From Bordetella parapertussis (GTDB lineage Bacteria; Pseudomonadota; Gammaproteobacteria; Burkholderiales; Casimicrobiaceae): 64,000 nt of DNA. The notes under the pieces are model-generated. The model did no database searches and was not told the origin of the DNA. It saw nothing but the letters and a program-made list of their open reading frames with translations. The stretch covers positions 24,403 through 88,402 of the forward strand of contig CALQLA020000018.1 of assembly GCA_943331295.2 (NCBI GenBank). Direction: 5' to 3'. Positions 31,514 through 40,313 of this stretch are shown here, in pieces (within the stretch, counting starts at the first letter, position 1; each line of letters begins with the position of its first letter). The position numbers and the translations under genes were made by a program.

Positions 31514-32332
31514 GTGTTTGGATTCGCCATTCGCACGGGCATGGCGCTGCTCGCGGCGGCGCTCGTCGCCGGCTGCGCTTCGGCGCCGCCGGTTCCGCCG
31601 GCAGCGGCGGCGCGCGCCGAACTCGCGCCGTCCGGCACGCTGCGCGCCGCCATCAATTTCGGCAATCCGATCCTCGCCACGCGCGACCCCGCGACCGGCG
31701 ATCCCCGCGGCGTGTCGGTCGACCTCGCGCGCGAGCTCGGCCGCCGCCTCGGCGTGCCGGTGGAACTCGTGCTGTACCCGGCCGCCGGCAAGGTGACCGA
31801 CGGATTGAAGTCCAGCGCGTGGGACGTCGCGTTCGTCGCCATCGATCCGGCGCGCGCCGCCGACATGGACTTCACCGCGCCGTACGTGATCATCGAGGGC
31901 GCCTACCTGGTGCCGCAGGCGTCGCCGATCCAGGCCAACGCCGAAGTGGACCGCGACGGCGTGCGCGTCGTCGTGGGCGCCGGGAGTGCCTACGACCTCT
32001 GGCTCTCGCGCGAGCTGAAGCACGCGCGGCTCGTCCGCGCGCCGACGTCGCCGTCGGTCGTCGACACGATGGTCGCGCAGGGGGTCGAGGTCGCCGCCGG
32101 GGTCAGGCAGCAGCTCGAGGCCGACGCCAGGCGGATCGCCGGCGTGCGCCTGCTTCCCGGCCGGTTCATGGTGATCGAGCAGGCGATGGCGACGCCGAAG
32201 GATCGACCCGCCGGCATGCGCTACCTCGCGGCCTTCGTCGAGGCGATGAAGGCCTCGGGCTTCGTCGCCGACGCCCTGGCGCGGCACGCGATCGAAGGCG
32301 CGGCCATCGCGCCGCCGGCGGCACGCCGGTAG
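31514..32332 (+). CDS. Family 3 extracellular solute-binding lipoprotein
   Basis: 272 residues from a GTG preceded by GAGAGGGGGA. Lipoprotein signal MALLAAALVAGCAS (Cys ~ residue 21), then an SBP_bac_3 fold: LAPSGTLRAAINFGNPI, GVSVDLARELGRRLGVP, DVAFVAIDPARAADMDFTAP, YVIIEGAYLVP. Family members bind polar amino acids or small organic acids for ABC importers or as sensors. No permease or ATPase of that type is adjacent. A close paralogue without a signal peptide lies at 56301-57044, bracketing the catabolic island. Substrate unknown. Confidence 0.85.
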   Translation: MFGFAIRTGMALLAAALVAGCASAPPVPPAAAARAELAPSGTLRAAINFGNPILATRDPATGDPRGVSVDLARELGRRLGVPVELVLYPAAGKVTDGLKSSAWDVAFVAIDPARAADMDFTAPYVIIEGAYLVPQASPIQANAEVDRDGVRVVVGAGSAYDLWLSRELKHARLVRAPTSPSVVDTMVAQGVEVAAGVRQQLEADARRIAGVRLLPGRFMVIEQAMATPKDRPAGMRYLAAFVEAMKASGFVADALARHAIEGAAIAPPAARR

Positions 32333-32438
32333 TGCTTCCCGATCACGCCGGCGACCTGGTTGCGGGAAGCCGGGAGCGTGCCGCGCGCGGCCCGGCGCCC
32401 CGGTTGCCGCGTCGCGCCGGCGGCGCGCATATCGGCGG

Positions 32439-32494
32439 CATATTGCTCGCATATCAATTCGGTATTTCCGCCTGCCGCGCCCAGTGCGTAGACT
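32439..32494 (+). promoter_or_regulatory. LysR-type operator/promoter of the SMP-30 operon (copy A)
   Basis: An A+T-rich patch, CATATTGCTCGCATATC then AATTCGGTATTTC, followed by the -10-like TAGACT (32489-32494). It aligns without gaps to 40314-40365 next to the LysR gene: 36 of 52 bases identical, including ATAT, CG, ATAT, AATTC, GTATTTC, GCCC and GCGTA. Equal spacing of operator and -10 in both copies indicates activator-dependent promoters bound by the same regulator. Confidence 0.7.
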
Positions 32495-32555
32495 CGCGGC
32501 ATCCGGGAAACGCAGGGCTGCCGGGGCATGCGCACCGGAATGAAGCGGGGACACC

Positions 32556-32663
32556 ATGATCGTCGAGGAGCGCATCTACGACCTGCAGCCGTTCGCCCCT
32601 TGGCCGGCCGCCAGGCGCGGGTTGATGGCGGAGACGTCGCGCCCGGCGGGCGGCGCACGATGA
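32556..32663 (+). pseudogene. NIPSNAP-family remnant serving as coupled leader ORF
   Basis: 35 codons. The first 12 (MIVEERIYDLQP) match the conserved start of bacterial NIPSNAP proteins (~100-110 residues). The rest, an Arg/Pro/Ala-rich stretch, does not match, so an internal deletion or frame change removed the body of the gene. Its TGA overlaps the ATG of the SMP-30 gene as ATGA, so it may still be translated and deliver ribosomes to that gene. AAGCGGGG precedes its ATG at 32556. It is the first frame after the LysR-type promoter. Confidence 0.55.
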
Positions 32664-33505
32664 GCGCAAGGCTCGAGCCGCTTCTCACGGGCCTGTCGTT
32701 TCCCGAGGGCCCGCGCTGGCACGATGGCGCGCTGTGGTTCTCCGACTTCTACTTCCATACGGTCTCGAGCGTCGACAGCGCCGGCGTGACGCGCGTGCGG
32801 GCGCGGGTGCCGCAGCGGCCGTCGGGGCTGGGATTCCTGCCCGATGGCGCACTGCTCGTCGTGTCGATGCTCGACCGGCGCGTCCTCGTCGCCCGCGATG
32901 GCGAAACCCGCTTGCATGCGGACCTCGCGGCCCACGCCGGGGGGCCGTGCAACGACATGGTGGTCGACCGCGAGGGCCGCGCGTATGTCGGCAACTTCGG
33001 CTACGACAAGAACAACGGCGCGCCGTTCGCGACGACACGGCTCCTGCGCATCGATCCCGACGGCCGGGTGACCCGCGTCGGGACGGAACTCACGTTCCCC
33101 AACGGCATGGTGATCACGCCCGACGGCCGGCAGCTCATCGTCGGCGAAACCTTTGCGCACCGGTTGAGCGCGTTCGACATCGACGCCGACGGCGGCCTGT
33201 CGAACCGCCGCACCTTTGCCGCGATCGACGGCTGCGATCCCGACGGCATCGCGCTCGATGCGGAGGGCGCGATCTGGGTCGCGGATCCTGTGGGCAAGCG
33301 CGTGCTGCGCGTATTCGAAGGTGGCCGGATCGACCGGGAAATCAGGCTGGAGCCCCGCGGCGCGTACGCGTGCGCTCTGGGCGGCCCCGACCGCAGGACG
33401 CTGTTCGTGCTGACCAACACCGGCAGCGGCCCGGCGATGGCCGACAAGCGCGACGGCCGGATAGAGACGCTCGCGGTCGACGTTCCCGGCGCAGGGTTGC
33501 CGTAG
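32660..33505 (+). CDS. SMP-30/gluconolactonase/LRE-family lactonase
   Basis: 281 residues; six-bladed propeller of the SMP-30 family. It shows GLSFPEGPRWHDGALWFSDF (metal-ligand Glu of the first blade), PSGLGFLPDGALLVVSM, GPCNDMVVDREGRAYVGNFG (Asn/Asp ligands), FPNGMVITPDGRQLIVGET and CDPDGIALDAEGAIWVAD. Members hydrolyse sugar-acid or related lactones with Ca2+/Zn2+. Translation is coupled to the short upstream frame by ATGA. It is the first enzyme of the left operon (SMP-30, oxaloacetate decarboxylase-like, Bug, TauD) and suggests that a lactone is an intermediate or a by-product. Confidence 0.88.
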   Translation: MSARLEPLLTGLSFPEGPRWHDGALWFSDFYFHTVSSVDSAGVTRVRARVPQRPSGLGFLPDGALLVVSMLDRRVLVARDGETRLHADLAAHAGGPCNDMVVDREGRAYVGNFGYDKNNGAPFATTRLLRIDPDGRVTRVGTELTFPNGMVITPDGRQLIVGETFAHRLSAFDIDADGGLSNRRTFAAIDGCDPDGIALDAEGAIWVADPVGKRVLRVFEGGRIDREIRLEPRGAYACALGGPDRRTLFVLTNTGSGPAMADKRDGRIETLAVDVPGAGLP

Positions 33506-33619
33506 CGACCGCGGTCGCGTTGCAGGCCGCGGCGCGGTGATTGCCGCCCGCGATCCGATCCACCCGATCCGAACCAACCGGGGTCGCAGCGGCGCACCCC
33601 GCCAACACGAGGAAAATCC

Positions 33620-34483
33620 ATGTCAAGCAGTGCACGACGGGCCCGGATGCGGGCGATACTGGCCGGTCAGCGATGCGTGCTGATGGCGACGATGTTCGAC
33701 CCGATTTCGTCGCGGATCGCCGATCAGCTTGGCTTCGAGGCGGGACTGATGGGCGGGTCGATCACGTCGTACGCGGTGCTGGGCGCCCCCGACGTGATCG
33801 TGCTGACGCTCTCGGAGCTCGCCGAGCAGGTGCACCGCTGCACGCGCGCGTCGGGCGTGCCGCTGCTGGTCGACGGCGACCACGGCTACGGCAACGCGTT
33901 GTCCGTGATTCGCACCATCCGCGAGCTCGACCATGCCGGTGCCGCGGGCGCGATGATCGAGGACACGCTGCTGCCGCGCGCGTACGGCCCGTCCAGCGCG
34001 GCGCAGATCCTGTCGTTCGACGAGTCGCTGGGCAAGATCCGCGCGGCCGTCGCGGCTCGCGGCGACTCCGACCTCGTCGTGCTGGGGCGCACCAGCGCCG
34101 CGTCGATCACCGGCATCGACGACGCGATCGCGCGCTTTCGCGCCTACGAGGCGGCCGGCGTAGACGCCCTGTTCCTGCCGGGCGTGAAAAGCCGCGACGA
34201 GCTCGACCGGATCTCGGCGGCGACCACGCTGCCGTTGGTCGTCGGCGGGCCGCCCGACAGCATGGCCGACCCGGCTTATCTCGAAAGCCGCCGCGTCCGC
34301 CTCTGGTCGGCCGGCCACCATTCGTTCAACGTCGCGGTGAAGGCGCTCCACGATGCGATGCAGGCGATCCGCGACGGCACGCTGTCGTCGCGGCTTCCGG
34401 GCATCGCGCCCAAGGACATGATGGATCGCGTCACCGGCGCGCCGGAAGTCGACCAATGGACGCGGGATTTCCTTGGCGGCTGA
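33620..34483 (+). CDS. Isocitrate lyase/PEP-mutase-fold enzyme, oxaloacetate decarboxylase-like
   Basis: 287 residues. TIM barrel of the PEP mutase/isocitrate lyase superfamily: ATMFDPISSRIADQLGFEAG, GGSITSYAVLGAPD, VDGDHGYGNALSVIRTI (Mg2+-binding Asp cluster), IEDTLLPRAYG. The pattern is closest to the Pseudomonas PA4872-type oxaloacetate decarboxylase, and it lacks the KRCGH loop of isocitrate lyases. Expected chemistry: Mg2+-dependent cleavage or decarboxylation of a 2-oxo or 2-hydroxy acid. GAGGAAAATCC precedes the ATG. In context it would handle a C4 or larger keto-acid product of the dioxygenase pathway. Confidence 0.82.
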   Translation: MSSSARRARMRAILAGQRCVLMATMFDPISSRIADQLGFEAGLMGGSITSYAVLGAPDVIVLTLSELAEQVHRCTRASGVPLLVDGDHGYGNALSVIRTIRELDHAGAAGAMIEDTLLPRAYGPSSAAQILSFDESLGKIRAAVAARGDSDLVVLGRTSAASITGIDDAIARFRAYEAAGVDALFLPGVKSRDELDRISAATTLPLVVGGPPDSMADPAYLESRRVRLWSAGHHSFNVAVKALHDAMQAIRDGTLSSRLPGIAPKDMMDRVTGAPEVDQWTRDFLGG

Positions 34484-34526
34484 CGCGAAGGATCGCTACG
34501 GCCCGAACGCCAACAGGGAGGAGAGC

Positions 34527-35549
34527 ATGGTCGCCTTGAAGGAATCGCTGCGCGGGGCGTCGAAACGATCGCGCCCGCTGACCCTCGCGCGCATCGTCGG
34601 CGCGCTGCTGCTGCCGTTCGCCGCGCTGCTGGCGCTGCCGGCGTCCGCCGAGTATCCGGAGCAGCCGATCAAGCTCGTCCTGCCGTTTCCGCCGGGCGGC
34701 GAGACGGACCCGTTCGCTCGCCTCGTCGGCGGTGCGCTGGGCAGGCAGCTCGGGCAGCCCATCGTTATCGAGAACCGGCCCGGCGCCGCGGGCAACATCG
34801 CGTTCGAGTCGGTCGCCCGCGCGCCGAAGGACGGCTACACGCTGCTGATGGGATTCTCGGCACCGCTCGTCGTCAATCCGCTGTTGTACAAGAACCTGCC
34901 GTTCTCCGTCGACCGTGACTTCGCGCCGATCTCGCTGCTGGCGGAGGGGCAGTTCATGCTGGTCGTCAACGGGGGCCTGCCGGTCAGGTCGGTCGCGGAT
35001 CTCGTCGATTACGCGCGGGCCAACCCGGGCAAGCTGACGTTCGCGAGCGCCGGGGTGGGCAGCCCGCTGCATCTCGCCGGCGAGCTCTTCATGACGCGTA
35101 CCGGGGTGAAGATGCTGCATGTGCCCTACAAGGGCGGCGGCGACGCAGCGCGGGCGATCCTGACCGGCGAGGCAAACGTGCTGTTCGGCAGCCCCTCGGG
35201 CTCGATCGGCAACGTGCAGGCGGGCAAGGTCCGCGCGCTCGCCGTCACCGGCGCGAAGCGACTGCCGACGATGCCCGACCTGCCGACGATGGAGGAGGCC
35301 GGCCTCGCCGGGTTCGTCGTCACCGCGTGGCATTCGCTGCTGGCGCCGTCCGGCACGCCGCAGCCGGTGCTGGACCGGCTGCATCGCGACCTGATGACGG
35401 CGCTCGGCTCGGCGGAGGTGCGCGAAGGTGCCGAGAAGCAGGGTCTCGTGATCGTGACCAGCACGCCGGCCGGGCTGCGCGAGCGCATCCGTGCCGAGAC
35501 CGCGGTGTGGCGGAAGGTGATCGCCGACGCCGACATCAGGACGGAGTGA
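34527..35549 (+). CDS. Bug-family tripartite tricarboxylate receptor (1)
   Basis: 340 residues from the ATG at 34527 (AGGGAGGAGAGC before it). Signal peptide ends LLALPASA; mature protein starts YPEQPIKLVLPFPPGGETD, the Bug signature, with GQPIVIENRPGAAGNI, APKDGYTLLMG, KLTFASAGVGSPLHLAGE and VPYKGGGDAA. Bug receptors bind carboxylates or related anions in the periplasm and serve TctAB permeases. No TctA/TctB gene is in this window. It is followed 8 nt later by a TauD gene, a pairing repeated at two other places in the island. Confidence 0.93.
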   Translation: MVALKESLRGASKRSRPLTLARIVGALLLPFAALLALPASAEYPEQPIKLVLPFPPGGETDPFARLVGGALGRQLGQPIVIENRPGAAGNIAFESVARAPKDGYTLLMGFSAPLVVNPLLYKNLPFSVDRDFAPISLLAEGQFMLVVNGGLPVRSVADLVDYARANPGKLTFASAGVGSPLHLAGELFMTRTGVKMLHVPYKGGGDAARAILTGEANVLFGSPSGSIGNVQAGKVRALAVTGAKRLPTMPDLPTMEEAGLAGFVVTAWHSLLAPSGTPQPVLDRLHRDLMTALGSAEVREGAEKQGLVIVTSTPAGLRERIRAETAVWRKVIADADIRTE

Positions 35550-35557
35550 CGCGCGCC

Positions 35558-36406
35558 ATGATCCGCACCCGACCGCTGGCGCCGGCCTTCGGCGTCGAGA
35601 TCGAAGGCGTCGACCTGTCGCAGGCCCTCGACGACACCGTGTTCGCCGCGATCCGCGAAGCCTGGCTGCGGCACAAGGTGATCCTGCTGCGCGGACAGGT
35701 GCTCGAGGAGACCGACATCCTGCGCTTCGGCCGGCGCTTCGGCGAGCTCGAGATCCACGTGCGCACCGATACCGCGTCGAAGGACCACCGCGAGATACTG
35801 CTGGTGACGAACAAGAAGGAGAACGGCAGGGCGATCGGGGTGTTGGGCGACGCCGAGGCGCCCTGGCACATCGACCAGATCTACATGCGCTTCCCGACGC
35901 ACGGCACGATGCTCTACGGCGTCGCGATCCCGCCGGCCGGGGGCAACACGCACATCTGCGACATGGCGACGGCCTACGAGACGCTGCCCGACACTCTCAG
36001 GCAGCGGATCGAGGGCCGTCGCGCGATCAACTCCGCCGCGTATTTCAATCGCCGTCACAACGGCGGAATGTCGCAGGAGCAGCTGGACCGCGTGCCGGAC
36101 GTCTCGCATCCGCTGGTGCGCACGCACCCGGTGCTGGCGGGTCGCCGGTCGCTCTTCCTCAGCCCCGGCCACACCGCGCGCGTCGAAGGCATGGCCGACG
36201 ACGAGAGCGCCGCGCTGCTGCAGGCGCTGGAGCACCATGCGACGCAGCCCGGGCTCGTGTACGAGCACCGCTGGCGCGTCGGCGACGTGCTGATGTGGGA
36301 CAACACCCAGACGATGCACCGGCGCGACCCGTTCGATCCGGATCAACTCCGGCTGCTGAAACGGGCGAGCTTCATGTATCCGCCGGACCAGCGCACGCCG
36401 GTCTGA
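35558..36406 (+). CDS. TauD/TfdA-family Fe(II)/2-oxoglutarate dioxygenase (1)
   Basis: 282 residues. The facial triad is complete: H104-x-D106 in PWHIDQIYM and H254 in WDNTQTMHRRD, with R265 placed to bind the 2-oxoglutarate carboxylate, the same H-to-R spacing as in TauD. Such enzymes couple 2-oxoglutarate decarboxylation to hydroxylation next to a heteroatom, releasing sulfite, phenol, alcohol or aldehyde groups. The substrate is unknown; TauD itself acts on taurine and TfdA on 2,4-D. Last gene of the LysR-type left operon; its end faces the second dioxygenase gene with only 16 nt between stops. Confidence 0.92.
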   Translation: MIRTRPLAPAFGVEIEGVDLSQALDDTVFAAIREAWLRHKVILLRGQVLEETDILRFGRRFGELEIHVRTDTASKDHREILLVTNKKENGRAIGVLGDAEAPWHIDQIYMRFPTHGTMLYGVAIPPAGGNTHICDMATAYETLPDTLRQRIEGRRAINSAAYFNRRHNGGMSQEQLDRVPDVSHPLVRTHPVLAGRRSLFLSPGHTARVEGMADDESAALLQALEHHATQPGLVYEHRWRVGDVLMWDNTQTMHRRDPFDPDQLRLLKRASFMYPPDQRTPV

Positions 36407-36422
36407 ACGGCATGCGCGGCCG

Positions 36423-37451
36423 CTACGGCTGTGCTGCCCGTGCCTCGCGATAGATCCGCTCGTACGTCGCGGACCGGATCAGGAATGCGGGGTCGTAGGG
36501 CCGGGGCGCGGGCACCGACAGCCACAGGCGAAGCAGCAGGCGCGGGTGCAGCGGGTCGTCCTCGAACGCGGTCCGCGAATGCAGGTTGGTGTAGTTGTGC
36601 CAGATCATCATCTCGCCCGGCTGCAGCAGGAAGCGCAGCGCCATGTCCTCGCGGTTGGCGATGGCGTCGAAGCACGCCAGGGCTTCCGTGAGATCGGCCG
36701 GCAGCGGCTCCCCCAGCACGGCAGCTGCGTTCCTCATGTGCGTCGGCTCGTAGCTGCAGCTGACGACACCGTCGACCGTAGAGAAGACCGGTATCGGATC
36801 GTCTGTGACCGCCTTGGTGGAAAAGCGCGCCTCGTCGCTGGCGAAGCGATAGCCCCTGTAGAGCGGCGGCAGCAGGTCGGGGCGGGTCGCCAGCAGTTCG
36901 TTGTGGATCGCGAGGCTGCTGACGAGTCCGCTTAGCCCGCCCGACTTCGCGGCGCGCACGCTCATCAGCCCGACGACTTCGTACGAGTCGGTGTGCATGT
37001 GGAGCTCGCGTGGACTGCGATAGCCGCGGTTCACCTTGTCGGCCGGGTCGCTCGCGACGCGGGCGAGGCGGTCGCCCTTGCCGCTCTGCACGGCACCGGT
37101 GCCGAGATGCGTGCCGAGGCCCCAGTAGATCCGCTCGAATTCGTCTTCGGTGTAGCGCGCGCGGCTCACGCCCGAGACGATCACCACTCCGCGGCCATCC
37201 ATGATCCGGCGGCGCATCTCGGCGGCCAGTGCATTCACCAACGGATGATCGAAGTCGGCGCGGGTGACAGCCTGCGGCGCAAGGTGCCGGGTGCGCTCCA
37301 GCAGGGCATCGATCGCGTCGAGCTGCACGGCGGTGAGCGGCAGGCGCAGCGGGTCGGGGCTGCCCAGTTCGCGGGCGGTCCAGGCGGACGGGTGGTCGAT
37401 GCGTTCGCGATGTATCGGTGTCATGGCGGAAAGGGCCGGGGCGCCGGTCAC
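36423..37451 (-). CDS. TauD/TfdA-family dioxygenase (2), long divergent form
   Basis: 342 residues; the most divergent of the six. Metal motif HMHTDSYEV (H153, D155) and distal H291 in WHNYTNLHSR, with Arg residues in HPRLLLRLW for 2-oxoglutarate. An extra N-terminal domain of ~60 residues and RARYTEDEFERIYWGLG suggest the clavaminate-synthase/gamma-butyrobetaine-like branch. The GTG at 37451 overlaps the stop of the upstream Bug gene (GTGA), so translation is probably coupled; an ATG nine codons later is the alternative. Third gene of a minus-strand operon aldolase-Bug-dioxygenase. Confidence 0.88.
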   Translation of the reverse strand: MTGAPALSAMTPIHRERIDHPSAWTARELGSPDPLRLPLTAVQLDAIDALLERTRHLAPQAVTRADFDHPLVNALAAEMRRRIMDGRGVVIVSGVSRARYTEDEFERIYWGLGTHLGTGAVQSGKGDRLARVASDPADKVNRGYRSPRELHMHTDSYEVVGLMSVRAAKSGGLSGLVSSLAIHNELLATRPDLLPPLYRGYRFASDEARFSTKAVTDDPIPVFSTVDGVVSCSYEPTHMRNAAAVLGEPLPADLTEALACFDAIANREDMALRFLLQPGEMMIWHNYTNLHSRTAFEDDPLHPRLLLRLWLSVPAPRPYDPAFLIRSATYERIYREARAAQP

Positions 37452-38479
37452 TCGGGCTTGATGTTGGCGGCCTTCACGGCGCGCGACCAGCGCGGGTATT
37501 CGCGCGCGAAGAGGTCAGCGGCCTCGGCTTGCGTGCCCTGCGGAACGTCGCCGTTCTGGGCGATCTTTTCCCGGACCTCGGGCGCCTGCAGCGCGCGGAC
37601 GATGTTCTCGGAGAGCTTGTCGACGATGTCGCGGGGCGTGCCGGCCTTCACCAGTATCGCGGTGTAGTGGATCACCTCGAAGCCGGGTGCGACGGTCTCC
37701 GACAGCGTCGGGATATCGGCCAGCCCCGGCGTGCGCGTCGCCGACGTCGAGCCCAGGATCACGAGCCGGCCGGCCTTGACATGCTGGCTGACCTCGATCT
37801 GCGCGGCGAAGTAGCTGTTGGTGGTTCCGGACAGCACCGCGGTGATCGCCTCGCCGCCGCCTTTGAACGGGACGTGCAGCAGGTCGAGCCCGGCCTGCTG
37901 CTTCAGCAGCTCCATCGTCAGGTGCGGCGTGCTGCCATTGCCGGCCGACGAGAACGACAGCTTTCCCGGCTGTGCCCTGGCCGCCTGCACGAACTCGGCC
38001 GCGGTCCGGATGTTCGTCGCGGGATTGACGATCAGCACCAGCGGCGTCGTCATCAGGAGGCCCACGGGAACGAAGTCGCGCGGGCCGTCGTACGGCAGGT
38101 TGGGGTAGACGAACTGCGTGATCGCGAACGTCGGCGTGACGACCAGCAGCGTGTAGCCGTCCGCCGGGGACTTGGCGACGTCGGCGGCGCCGATCGTCGC
38201 GCCGGCGCCCGGCTTGTTCTCGATCACGAACGGCTGGCCCAGCTGCTTCGACAGCTGCTGCGCGACGATGCGCCCCAGGATGTCGGCGGTGCCGCCGGCC
38301 GAGAAGGGGACGACGACGCGGACCGGTTTCGCCGGCCACGGCGTGGATGCGGGCTGCGCCAGCGCGTCCGGGGCGACGGCCTGCGCAGCCAGCACCACGA
38401 GCGCGCCGACGAGCGTCGCGAGAATGTGCCGCCGCGCTGGCGCGGTGGCGCGCGGGCAACGGGTGGGGTGTCTTGTCAT
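37448..38479 (-). CDS. Bug-family tripartite tricarboxylate receptor (2)
   Basis: 343 residues from the ATG at 38479 with GAGAGAGGCC before it. Signal sequence ILATLVGALVVLAAQAVA ... DALA, then TPWPAKPVRVVVPFSAGGTAD, GQPFVIENKPGAGATIGA, SPADGYTLLVV, KLSFSSAGNGSTPHLTME and VPFKGGGEA. Full-length and intact. It is co-transcribed with an HpcH aldolase (45 nt upstream) and a TauD gene (overlap). Different enough from copies 1 and 3 to bind another ligand. Confidence 0.93.
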   Translation of the reverse strand: MTRHPTRCPRATAPARRHILATLVGALVVLAAQAVAPDALAQPASTPWPAKPVRVVVPFSAGGTADILGRIVAQQLSKQLGQPFVIENKPGAGATIGAADVAKSPADGYTLLVVTPTFAITQFVYPNLPYDGPRDFVPVGLLMTTPLVLIVNPATNIRTAAEFVQAARAQPGKLSFSSAGNGSTPHLTMELLKQQAGLDLLHVPFKGGGEAITAVLSGTTNSYFAAQIEVSQHVKAGRLVILGSTSATRTPGLADIPTLSETVAPGFEVIHYTAILVKAGTPRDIVDKLSENIVRALQAPEVREKIAQNGDVPQGTQAEAADLFAREYPRWSRAVKAANIKPE

Positions 38480-38523
38480 GGCCTCTCTCTCCATCGGACT
38501 GGCGTGTCGGATCGTTGCGCAGG

Positions 38524-39315
38524 TCACAGCGAAAGCGCGCGCAGCGCCGCCACCTCGGGACGCGCGCCGGCCATCAGGTAGCTGACGTCGGACCCCGTGG
38601 TGAGGTACCGCACGCCCAGCCGGACCAGGTCCGCCTGCAGCGATGGGTCGCCGCGCGCGCCGCCCACGCCCATGGCCTTGCCGTGCTTCCTGCAGGCGGC
38701 GGCCACCGTCGCGAAGGCGGCCTGCATCCGCGGGTCGCGGTAGGCCGCGGGGATGCCCATCATGTTGCTGACGTCGAGCGCGCCGATGTGGACCATGTCG
38801 ACGCCGGGAAGCGCGGCGATCGCATCGGCCTCGCCGATCGCCTCGGGCGTTTCCAGCATCATGATCAGCAGCTCCTCGCGGTTGAGGTGCGGATTGACGT
38901 CGGACTGCGATATCTGCGCGTAGCCCAATGTCGGGCCGCTGCCGTACGCCGAGCGCTGGCCGAGCGGCGGAAACCGCAGGTTGGCGACGATTGCCGCGGC
39001 CTCCGCCGCGTTCTGCACGTGCGGAAACATCACGCCCTGCGCGCCGGCGTCGAGCACACGGGCGGCGTGGAACGGGTTGTGCGAGGGGACGCGGACGATC
39101 GGCGTGACGGTGAGCGGCAGCGCGGCGACACAGATGGTTGTCGCGGTCTCGAGCGATGTCGCGCTGTGCTCGAGGTCGACATAGATCGCGTCGAACCCGC
39201 AGGCCGCGGCGATCATCGGCACCTCGGCACTGCGCATCTGGTTGACGCCCATGCAGACGACGAGCTCGCCTGCCTTCAGCTTGCGTTTCGCGTGGTTGGG
39301 CCAGGGCGCGGGCAT
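38524..39315 (-). CDS. HpcH/HpaI-family aldolase
   Basis: 263 residues. Class II metal-dependent 2-oxo-3-deoxy acid aldolase/citrate lyase fold: YVDLEHSATSLE (catalytic Asp/His region), RVPSHNPFHAARVLDAGAQG, GVMFPHVQNAAEA, MLETPEAIGEADAIAALPGVD and HIGALDVSNMMG. Family members cleave 4-hydroxy-2-oxo acids to pyruvate plus an aldehyde. GGAGGAATCGC precedes the ATG. First gene of the minus-strand operon behind its own sigma-70-like promoter. In the pathway it could split the carbon chain after dioxygenase attack. Confidence 0.88.
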   Translation of the reverse strand: MPAPWPNHAKRKLKAGELVVCMGVNQMRSAEVPMIAAACGFDAIYVDLEHSATSLETATTICVAALPLTVTPIVRVPSHNPFHAARVLDAGAQGVMFPHVQNAAEAAAIVANLRFPPLGQRSAYGSGPTLGYAQISQSDVNPHLNREELLIMMLETPEAIGEADAIAALPGVDMVHIGALDVSNMMGIPAAYRDPRMQAAFATVAAACRKHGKAMGVGGARGDPSLQADLVRLGVRYLTTGSDVSYLMAGARPEVAALRALSL

Positions 39316-39351
39316 TGCGATTCCTCCAGGGCTGCCGGTCGGCAGGCTGCG

Positions 39352-39380
39352 AGCATAGAAGGAACTCGGGCCGCGTTCAA
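39352..39380 (-). promoter_or_regulatory. Sigma-70-type promoter of the aldolase-Bug-dioxygenase operon
   Basis: Read on the minus strand: TTGAAC (39380-39375), 17-nt spacer, TATGCT (39357-39352). It lies ~37 nt before the aldolase ATG. The near-consensus -35 suggests activator-independent basal expression, unlike the two LysR-type promoters of the island. Confidence 0.65.
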
Positions 39381-39402
39381 GCGGTTCGTCGGGGCGGTGC
39401 GA

Positions 39403-40305
39403 TCAGGCCTTCCGTCGCCTGGAGCGTTCCCGGCCCTTGTATTGCGCGGCGGCGAAGTCGACGAAGGCGTGGTTGGCACGCGACAGGTAGCGGTCGTCGC
39501 GCCAGCAGAGGTTGAACTTGAGGACCTGCTTCGGCTCGAACGAAATCGGGACCAGCCGGCTGTCCGCGTCCGCCAGCGAGCGCACCAGCGTCACGGCACC
39601 GAGTCCGTCGAGCGCAGCCTCGAAGATCAGCGGCACGTAGTTGCTCTGGAAGGTGGCGCGGAACCGCACCCCTGCGCGCGCGCAGATGTCGTCCAGTAGC
39701 TCGCGCTGGATGAAATGGCTGTCGAGGACCGCCATCGGCAGCCCGTCGAGCTCGCGTCCCTTGATCCGCTTCCGCCCCGCGAGCGGGTGCGAGCGCGCGA
39801 CGCAGAGCACCATCTCGTCCTCGCCGATCTGCACGCTCTTCCAGCCGGCCCGGATGCGGCGGACCTCGAGCATCGCGAGGTCGATCGTGCCGTGCTCCAG
39901 CATCCCGCTGATCTCGCCGGCGCTGCCGGCCATCGCGGTGACGTCGACGCCAGGATAGGCCTCGTGGAAGTCGGCGAGCAGGTGGGGCAGGCTGTAGATC
40001 CCGTACATCGGCGGGAACCCGAGGCGGACCTGCCCGCTGCGCAGGTGCTGCGAATCCTCGAGCTCGCGCTTCGCCGAATCGAGCTCCTGGAAGATGCGCT
40101 CCGCGCGCCGCAGCAGCAGCAGGCCTTCCGGCGTCGGCACCACCTGGCGCGATTCGCGGGCGAACAGCTGGACGCCCAGCTCCGCCTCGAGCTTCTTGAT
40201 CGAGATGCTGAGCGCGGGCTGCGCGACGCGCAGCGCTTCCGCCGCGCGCGTGAAGCTGCGCAGCCGGGCGATGGTGGCGACGTAGCGAAGGGTTCTTATG
40301 TCCAT
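39403..40305 (-). CDS. LysR-type transcriptional regulator of the catabolic island
   Basis: 300 residues. N-terminal winged helix MDIRTLRYVATIARLRSFTR then AAEALRVAQPALSISIKKLE; effector domain from ~90 (RSGQVRLGFPPMYGIYSLP). It lies between the minus-strand aldolase operon and the divergent isomerase operon, with an A+T-rich operator immediately upstream of its start. The same operator sequence occurs before the SMP-30 operon, so this protein probably activates both and regulates itself. Inducer unknown; by analogy with LysR regulators, a pathway intermediate. Confidence 0.92.
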   Translation of the reverse strand: MDIRTLRYVATIARLRSFTRAAEALRVAQPALSISIKKLEAELGVQLFARESRQVVPTPEGLLLLRRAERIFQELDSAKRELEDSQHLRSGQVRLGFPPMYGIYSLPHLLADFHEAYPGVDVTAMAGSAGEISGMLEHGTIDLAMLEVRRIRAGWKSVQIGEDEMVLCVARSHPLAGRKRIKGRELDGLPMAVLDSHFIQRELLDDICARAGVRFRATFQSNYVPLIFEAALDGLGAVTLVRSLADADSRLVPISFEPKQVLKFNLCWRDDRYLSRANHAFVDFAAAQYKGRERSRRRKA

Positions 40306-40313
40306 AGCGATGC

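Noticed and set aside
32334..32370. GCTTCCCG/CGGGAAGC stem after the family 3 lipoprotein gene as a terminator
   Set aside because: Only 8 bp with a 21-nt loop and no U-tract; too weak to list as a feature.
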